Assembly (NCBI RefSeq): GCF_004328075.1
Contig: NZ_SJFN01000004.1
Location: forward strand, 169,928 to 213,760
DNA length: 43,833 bases
Direction: 5' to 3'
Origin: Siculibacillus lacustris
GTDB lineage: Bacteria > Pseudomonadota > Alphaproteobacteria > Rhizobiales > Ancalomicrobiaceae
This document shows positions 39,056 to 43,833 of this stretch, piece after piece (the stretch's first letter is position 1; each line of letters opens with the position of its first letter). Made by a program: the position numbers and the translations under genes. The notes below the pieces were generated by a model that did no database searches, was not told the origin of the DNA, and saw only the letters and a program-made list of their open reading frames with translations.

Positions 39056-40240
39056 TCACTTGGCCAGGAAGGCGCGGATCGTGTCGGCGGCCTGGGTCAT
39101 CGACACCACGCCGTCGAGATGGCCGCGCTTGCCCTGGAGCTGGAAGGTCTCGACCGGGGTGCCGGCCTTCTTCAGGGCGGCGATGGTCGCCTCGACCGCC
39201 GGGCCGGGGAACACCAGATCCTTGGGCTGATAGATCACCAGGGTCGGCGCCTTGATCTTGGCCGCCGCTTCGTCGAGCGTCGCGGCACCGCCCGGCGCGT
39301 AGAGCTGGTTGGCCTTGACCAGATAGAGCAGGTGGTTGGCGTCGGAGACCTTGGCGCGCGCCGTGCCGCCGGCGCCGAGCGCGGCGACGACGCGGAATTC
39401 GTTGCCGATCGCCTTGGCCGGGTCGCGCGCCGGATCGGCCCATTGGCGGCCGTTCTGCTCGTCGGTGATCTCCCAATGGGAGGCCTGCTGTGAGACGATC
39501 TTCAGCGAAGCGGCGAGGCCGGCGAGCGGCGGCTCCTTGCCGTAATAGTCGCCGCCGGCCCAATTGGGATCGACGCGGATCGGGTCGGCCCACAGGTCGA
39601 GCCAGGCGATCAGGAAGGCGTCGGCCTCGGCCGCGCCGATCACCGGGATGATGCGGTCGACCATGCCCGGATTGGCCGCGGCCCATTCGTAGGTCTGCAG
39701 CGCGCCCATCGACGCGCCGGTGACGGCGTGGAGCTTCTTGATGCCGAGGCTCTCGACCAGGGCCTTCTCGACGCGGACGAAGTCGGCGATCGACACCACG
39801 GGGAAGCGCAGTCCGTAGGGCTTGCCGGTGTCGGGGTCGATGGTCGCCGGGCCGGTGGTGACGGTCTTGGGACTGCCGGTGTTGAGATTGACCAGGGTGT
39901 CGCTGGCGATCACGTAATATTTGTCGGTGTCGATCGCCTTGCCGGGGCCGATGATCGCATCCCAGTAGCCGGGGAATTTGTCGTCGGCGGCATATTTGCC
40001 GGCGGCGTGCGAGGTGCCGGAGAAGAAGTGATTGACCAGAATCGCGTTGGACTTGTCGGCGTTGAGCGTGCCGTAGGCCTCCCAGCCGACCCGCACGTCC
40101 TTGATGATCGCGCCGGCGGCGGTGGTGTAGGTCGGCAGGACGAAGGTTTTCTTCTCGACGATCAGGTCGTCGGACCAGGCGGCACCGGCGGTGGCGGCGA
40201 GAATCAGAGCGGCGGCGGCGAATTTGGCGAACAGCTGCAT
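39056..40240 (-). CDS. Secreted alpha/beta hydrolase of the homoserine acetyltransferase (MetX)-like family
   Basis: A 394-residue protein with a clear signal peptide (about 1-22, ending AAWSDD). The body has the MetX-like fold: VGWEAYGTLNADKSNAILVNHFFSG, DTDKYYVIASDTLVNLNTG, the nucleophile elbow TGASMGALQTYEWAA, and the acid and base in PKDLVFPG and GKRGHLDGV. True MetX is cytoplasmic; the signal peptide means this is a periplasmic hydrolase rather than a methionine enzyme, and its substrate is unknown. I use the ATG at 40240, which has GAGGAG ahead. The in-frame extension to 40477 is Arg/Pro-rich and rejected. Confidence 0.85.
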   Translation of the reverse strand: MQLFAKFAAAALILAATAGAAWSDDLIVEKKTFVLPTYTTAAGAIIKDVRVGWEAYGTLNADKSNAILVNHFFSGTSHAAGKYAADDKFPGYWDAIIGPGKAIDTDKYYVIASDTLVNLNTGSPKTVTTGPATIDPDTGKPYGLRFPVVSIADFVRVEKALVESLGIKKLHAVTGASMGALQTYEWAAANPGMVDRIIPVIGAAEADAFLIAWLDLWADPIRVDPNWAGGDYYGKEPPLAGLAASLKIVSQQASHWEITDEQNGRQWADPARDPAKAIGNEFRVVAALGAGGTARAKVSDANHLLYLVKANQLYAPGGAATLDEAAAKIKAPTLVIYQPKDLVFPGPAVEATIAALKKAGTPVETFQLQGKRGHLDGVVSMTQAADTIRAFLAK

Positions 40241-40476
40241 GGGGCGTCTCCTCGGGATCGTGGGGATCGTGTCCTCGAAGGGCCGTTCGGCGGCGGGTTT
40301 CGTCTCGGCCCTCTCCGCGCGGAGAGTGCGACAGCTTCCGTTAGGGTACAACCGGGGCCGACAGCGCTTTTGGTCGGGGTCGACGCGGGGTCCGGGTCTC
40401 GCTTTCGCGCTCGAATCCGGCGAGGATCGCGGCGACGGCGACGGTGCGCGCCGGTGGCGCGCAACGGAGTGATGCA

Positions 40477-41085
40477 ATGAACCAGGCGGCCGATCTCCGG
40501 CACACCTCCGCGGAGGATCTCTCGGCGCTTCTGACCGGAACGATGTTCGTGGCGGTGGGGCTCGAGATGTTCCGCCATGTCGGGCTCGGCACCGGCGGCG
40601 CGGCGGGGCTGGGCTTCCTCCTCCACTACGGCACCGGGCTGGCCCTGCCGTGGTCGTTGGCGGTGGTCAACCTGCCGTTCTACGTCTTCTCCTATCTCCG
40701 GATGGGCTGGCGCTTCACCCTCAAGACGGTGGCGGCGGTGACGCTGCTCTCGGCCGAGACCTGGGCGGTGCCGCATTGGCTGGTGTTCACGCGGATCGAT
40801 CCGATCTTCGGAGCGATCTTCGGCGGGGCGGCGATCGGCGTCGGCCTGTTGATCCTGGTGCGCCACAAGGCGAGCCTCGGCGGCATCGGCATCCTGGCGC
40901 TCTATCTCCAGGATCACCACGGCTGGCGGGCCGGCAAGGTGCAGATGGTGCTCGACGCGGTGATCCTGGTCGGCACGGTGGCCTTCCTGTCGCCGTTCGC
41001 GGTCGCCCTGTCGGTGCTCGGCGCGGTGATCCTGAACCTGATCCTGGCGCTCAACCATCGCAACGGCCGCTACACCGGCTTCTGA
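40477..41085 (+). CDS. YitT-like membrane protein
   Basis: A 202-residue integral membrane protein with about five hydrophobic segments. Segments such as LNLPFYVFSYLRMGWRFTLKT-like VNLPFYVFSYLRMGWRF, PIFGAIFGGAAIGVGLLILVRHKASLGG and GILALYLQDHHGWRAGKVQMVLD are typical of the YitT/DUF161 group (five transmembrane helices). These proteins lack the usual cytoplasmic DUF2179 domain in short forms like this one. Function is unknown. GGAG precedes the ATG by 7 bases. It is divergent from the secreted hydrolase and convergent with the M23 gene. Confidence 0.82.
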   Translation: MNQAADLRHTSAEDLSALLTGTMFVAVGLEMFRHVGLGTGGAAGLGFLLHYGTGLALPWSLAVVNLPFYVFSYLRMGWRFTLKTVAAVTLLSAETWAVPHWLVFTRIDPIFGAIFGGAAIGVGLLILVRHKASLGGIGILALYLQDHHGWRAGKVQMVLDAVILVGTVAFLSPFAVALSVLGAVILNLILALNHRNGRYTGF

Positions 41086-41099
41086 CCGGTCCGCCGGTC
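41084..41099. terminator. Small hairpin between YitT-like and M23 genes
   Basis: GACCGG (41084-41089) pairs with CCGGTC (41094-41099) around a 4-base loop, beginning within the YitT-like stop codon. Weak. Confidence 0.3.
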
Positions 41100-41119
41100 C
41101 GGTGTGCGTCGCGATCGGC

Positions 41120-43126
41120 TCAGTTGAAACCGGCGAGGCGGGCGGTGCCCTGCTGCTTCGACATCAAGCCGTCGATGCGTTCGCGTTCCTTGCCGAATTC
41201 GGCGAGCATCGGGCCGCCGAGTTCGCGCCCACGCGGCAGTTTGACGCGCATCGGATCGACGAAGGCCTGGTTGATCAGCACTTCGTAATGGCAGTGCGGG
41301 CCGGTCGAAGCGCCGGTCGAGCCGACATAGCCGATCACCTGGCCCTGGCGGACGCGGGTGCCCTTCTCGACGCCGCGGGCGAAGCCCGACATATGGCCGT
41401 AGCCGGTTTCGTAGCCGTTGTTGTGCTGGAGGCGGATGTAGCGGCCGTAACCGCCCTTCCAGCCTTCTTCGGTGACCACGCCGTTGCCGGAAGCGAAGAT
41501 CGGGGTGCCCATCGGCGCGGCCCAGTCGACGCCGGTGTGCATGCGGTAGTAGCCGTAGATCGGGTGGCGACGGCCGCCGAAGCCGGAGCGGAACACGCCG
41601 CCGTCCATCGGCTTGCGCATCAGGAACTTCTTGGCGCTCTTCCCGGCCTCGTCGTAGTAGTCGATCGTCCCGTCGTCGGGGGAGCGATAGCGGTAGTAGC
41701 GCTTCGGCTGACCGGCGATCGAAATCGAGGCGTAGAGGATCTCCTGGGTCGCCTTGGCGTCGTTCTGGTCGTCGGCGGCGTAGAGGACTTCGAACTGGTC
41801 GCCCTGGCGGACCCGCTGGTTGAAGTCGACGTCGTAGGAATAGATGTCGACCAGCTGCTTGATCAGCTTGGTCGGGATCTGGTTGTCGAGCGCCGTCTGA
41901 TAGAGGCTGTAATAGATCGAGGGCACGCCGCTCGCCGCGGCGAGGGTCTCGTCCTCGTCTTCCGGCGCGACCATGGCGTCGCCGATGCCCGGTTCTTCCG
42001 CCGCGACGAAGCCGCCGTTGTCGTCGAGGGCGACGGTGGCGAGGTGGCCGCCGTCCTTGCCATAGATCGAGACGCGGACCGGCTTGAGCTTTTCGGTCTG
42101 ATCGATCTTGGCCAGACCGATGCGGACCCGCTGGCCGACCTCGAGCGGACGGGCCTCGGCGCCCTTGGTCAGGCCGCGGATGATCTCGACGATGGTCTTC
42201 TCGTCGGCATTGGCATCCTTGAGGAGGCCGCGCAACGTATCGGTCTTCTCGACGGTGACGACCTTCTCGTCGAGGCCGTTGCCGGCCTGGGCGCCGGTGT
42301 GGGCGGCGTCGCTCTTGGCGAAGAACGAGACGTTCTCCGGGACGATGCGCATGGCCAGCGCCGAAGTCAGGCCGGGGAAGCCGGGAATGGTGCCGAAGCT
42401 GGAGCCGTCGGAGACGGGGAGAGCGGCGACCTGGATCGAGCCGTCGGAGAGGAAGCGCGCCTGGTCGCCGACGATGCGTTCGACCTCGGCCGAGGACATC
42501 ACCGTGTCGGCGTCGAAGCCGGCGAGATCGGTCGGCAGGTCGCGGGTGCGCAGCGAGATCTCGCCTTCGACGTCGGCATCGTAGAAGGCCGGGTTCTTGG
42601 AGGTCGAGCTGCGGCCCGACAGGAGGTCGGTGTCGGCGAAGACCTTCAGCGGGTTGAACGCCGGAATGTCGGCGCGGGCTTCGGGGGCGCGCAGGCTGAG
42701 GCCGGCGGCGACCCGCACGAAGGGGCGGACGCGGACCATGTCCTTGTCGCCGACCCGGGTCATGGTCGAGAGATTGAGCACCTGCCGGGTGGCGGCGCGC
42801 TCGGCGGCGATCTTCAGGCGATCGGCCTTGGCGAGGATGCCGGCGCCGACGGCGATCGGGCGATCGAGCGCGCGGGCGGCGATGCGATCGGTGACGCCGG
42901 AGATCTCCGCCGGGGTGGCGGCGAGGGTATGACGGCCGTCGAGGGCGACATAGAGCGCGCCGCCCATCAGGAAGGTCGAGGTGAAGGCGGTCAGGACCGT
43001 GCCGGCCATCCAGCGCAGGCTGACGGCGCGGCGATCGAGCGCACCGACGCCGCCGTCGACCCGCAACGGCAGTTCGCTGCCGAGGTCGATCCCTTCCGGA
43101 CGGTCGTCGTGAAGACGGTGGCGCAT
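41120..43126 (-). CDS. M23 family murein endopeptidase, membrane-anchored
   Basis: A 668-residue peptidoglycan endopeptidase. After a short cytoplasmic part there is one membrane helix (about residues 45-66: MAGTVLTAFTSTFLMGGALYVAL). A long periplasmic region follows, with an OapA/LysM-like module (TVEKTDTLRGLLKDANADE). The C-terminal LytM domain has zinc ligands in YRMHTGVDWAAPMGTPI and GPHCHYEVLINQ, both intact, so it should be active in cleaving cross-links. I use the ATG at 43126; the open frame continues upstream to 43549 through Arg/Pro-rich residues with no conserved sequence, and that part is rejected. Confidence 0.92.
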   Translation of the reverse strand: MRHRLHDDRPEGIDLGSELPLRVDGGVGALDRRAVSLRWMAGTVLTAFTSTFLMGGALYVALDGRHTLAATPAEISGVTDRIAARALDRPIAVGAGILAKADRLKIAAERAATRQVLNLSTMTRVGDKDMVRVRPFVRVAAGLSLRAPEARADIPAFNPLKVFADTDLLSGRSSTSKNPAFYDADVEGEISLRTRDLPTDLAGFDADTVMSSAEVERIVGDQARFLSDGSIQVAALPVSDGSSFGTIPGFPGLTSALAMRIVPENVSFFAKSDAAHTGAQAGNGLDEKVVTVEKTDTLRGLLKDANADEKTIVEIIRGLTKGAEARPLEVGQRVRIGLAKIDQTEKLKPVRVSIYGKDGGHLATVALDDNGGFVAAEEPGIGDAMVAPEDEDETLAAASGVPSIYYSLYQTALDNQIPTKLIKQLVDIYSYDVDFNQRVRQGDQFEVLYAADDQNDAKATQEILYASISIAGQPKRYYRYRSPDDGTIDYYDEAGKSAKKFLMRKPMDGGVFRSGFGGRRHPIYGYYRMHTGVDWAAPMGTPIFASGNGVVTEEGWKGGYGRYIRLQHNNGYETGYGHMSGFARGVEKGTRVRQGQVIGYVGSTGASTGPHCHYEVLINQAFVDPMRVKLPRGRELGGPMLAEFGKERERIDGLMSKQQGTARLAGFN

Positions 43127-43600
43127 GTCTCTCGTTCGTTGCGGCGGGCCGGCCCGGGCGGGCGCGGCTCTGGCGATTGGATCGGCAATGCGGCGCGAGC
43201 GAGGCGACGGTTTCCGCCGAAGGCTCCGGCGCGCCGCGGTCGCCCGCGAAGCGGTCGCCGATCGTCCGACGTGCGCGAGGGTGCACGCAGCGCCGGGCGG
43301 CGTCAATCGTCGCGCCCTCACGCACGCGAGAGCGCGCACGTGAAGCTCCTCATCGGTCGGTTTTCGCGTCGGCGGACGGTCGCCGGGCGCGGGCGACGAG
43401 AAAACAGGGGAGGGTGGTATCGGGTTCCTTCCACCCCTGGGCGGTCGGCCGCGTGGCGGGCCGGCGGGCCGGCGCCGACGGACGCCGACCGACGGCGCCA
43501 GGGTCCCTCGAGAGGTGCGCCGGCGCACCCAACATCTCCTTGAAAACACGTAGTAAATTGAAATTTTTCAGAGGAAACGACGGAATCTGCATTTCGGGTG

Positions 43601-43629
43601 TTGACGGGTGTTGGGTCGATGGCTATAAA
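43601..43629 (+). promoter_or_regulatory. Strong promoter of a probable rRNA operon
   Basis: TTGACG (43601-43606) and TATAAA (43624-43629) are separated by 17 bases, each box five of six or better. AT-rich sequence (43545-43575) lies upstream, partly in UP-element range. No protein gene starts in the next 200 bases, and the sequence ends with a boxA-like motif, as rrn leaders do. Confidence 0.7.
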
Positions 43630-43635
43630 CCGCAT

Positions 43636-43833
43636 CAACGACGGCGGCGCTGCCGCTGGCGACGAAATCCTTCGCTCTCCGGTCTGGAAGGGCGGGTCCT
43701 GAAAGGGACTTGCCAAACGGTTCTGGAAGGTGTTGAAGGTCACTGAATTCGGGCAACCGAAGGGATGTGCCAAATCGTTCCTCTCGAGAGAGGGTGAGCG
43801 TACGAAGTCGGTTCGGCTTCGGGTTCTTTGACA
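43636..43833 (+). other. Leader of a probable 16S rRNA operon, cut by the window end
   Basis: About 198 bases from the predicted start. It holds an imperfect 19-base direct repeat (43705-43723 and 43762-43780; 15 matches, core TGCCAAA and GTTC) and ends in GTTCTTTGACA (43823-43833), which resembles the boxA antitermination site found before 16S genes. The rRNA gene itself is not in the window. Confidence 0.6.
43823..43833 (+). promoter_or_regulatory. BoxA-like antitermination motif
   Basis: GTTCTTTGACA resembles the rrn boxA consensus (TGCTCTTTAACA). NusB/S10 binding there prevents early termination in rRNA operons. It may continue beyond the window. Confidence 0.5.

Larger units (their letters stand above)
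43127..43833. other. Upstream region of the M23 gene and rRNA leader
   Basis: From 43127 to about 43540 I see no gene or clear promoter; open frames here are GC artefacts. From 43540 the sequence becomes AT-rich and contains the rRNA-type promoter (43601-43629) and leader, which runs to the end of the window. The M23 promoter is not identifiable. Confidence 0.6.

Noticed and set aside
43177-43746. 189-codon frame crossing the rRNA promoter
   Set aside because: It runs through the promoter and leader, with an Arg-rich meaningless product.

Overview
This is a high-GC (roughly 70% by eye) chromosomal segment of an alphaproteobacterium, most likely of the order Hyphomicrobiales (Rhizobiales). 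The evidence is the gene families present (DUF1013/TrcR, DUF1192, DUF4167, DUF1178, DUF1036, argJ-mutT, ubiG/lysC/ptsP/prfA/prmC), the alphaproteobacterial style of the proteins and the heat-shock promoter form. I see no insertion sequence, integrase, phage, CRISPR array or tRNA. About 35 protein genes are supported, and nearly all of them are housekeeping genes.

Layout. 1-5.9 kb: a lipoprotein L,D-transpeptidase, convergent with secA, then divergently a secreted parvulin-type prolyl isomerase. 5.9-7.3 kb: a TetR regulator divergent from a small membrane protein, separated by a degenerate 12/24-bp repeat tract and a clear TetR-type palindrome. 7.4-9.3 kb: argJ, mutT and an orphan Flp-type pilin. 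9.3-14.05 kb: a BioC/NDUFAF5-like methyltransferase, then comF, grxC, a nitrilase-family amidase, DUF1178 and queG. 14.1-20.5 kb, mostly minus strand: a soluble double-PAS chemoreceptor, a MATE exporter, an unknown lower-GC membrane protein and gyrB. 20.7-24.1 kb: a LysE exporter, small unknown genes, DUF1036, and recF coupled to DUF1192. 24.2-27.7 kb: a RibD_C/DHFR-like reductase, a cupin, a quinone oxidoreductase, DUF1013/TrcR and an unknown 100-aa protein behind a strikingly structured leader. 27.8-36.1 kb: ubiG, then lysC, ptsP, prfA, prmC and a DUF4167 protein. 36.4-43.1 kb: clpB behind an RpoH-type promoter, a secreted MetX-like alpha/beta hydrolase, a YitT-like membrane protein and an M23 endopeptidase. 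43.55-43.83 kb: a near-consensus promoter and a boxA-like end, which read as the promoter and leader of an rRNA operon whose 16S gene lies just past the window.

How the genes work together. Several neighbours are functionally paired: prfA with the methyltransferase prmC that modifies it (4-base overlap), grxC with a probable deaminated-glutathione amidase, DUF1192 with recF (4-base overlap), and tetR with its operator. The cell-envelope theme (L,D-transpeptidase, SecA, prolyl isomerase, M23 endopeptidase) is spread over both ends.

No obvious new multi-gene system is present. The best candidates for undescribed biology are at the RNA or regulatory level: the structured 5' leader of the unknown gene at 27429, the long secA and DUF4167 leaders, the repeat tract plus operator at 6757-7005, and a palindrome over the trcR promoter. 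Promoters and hairpins were found by eye and are predictions.
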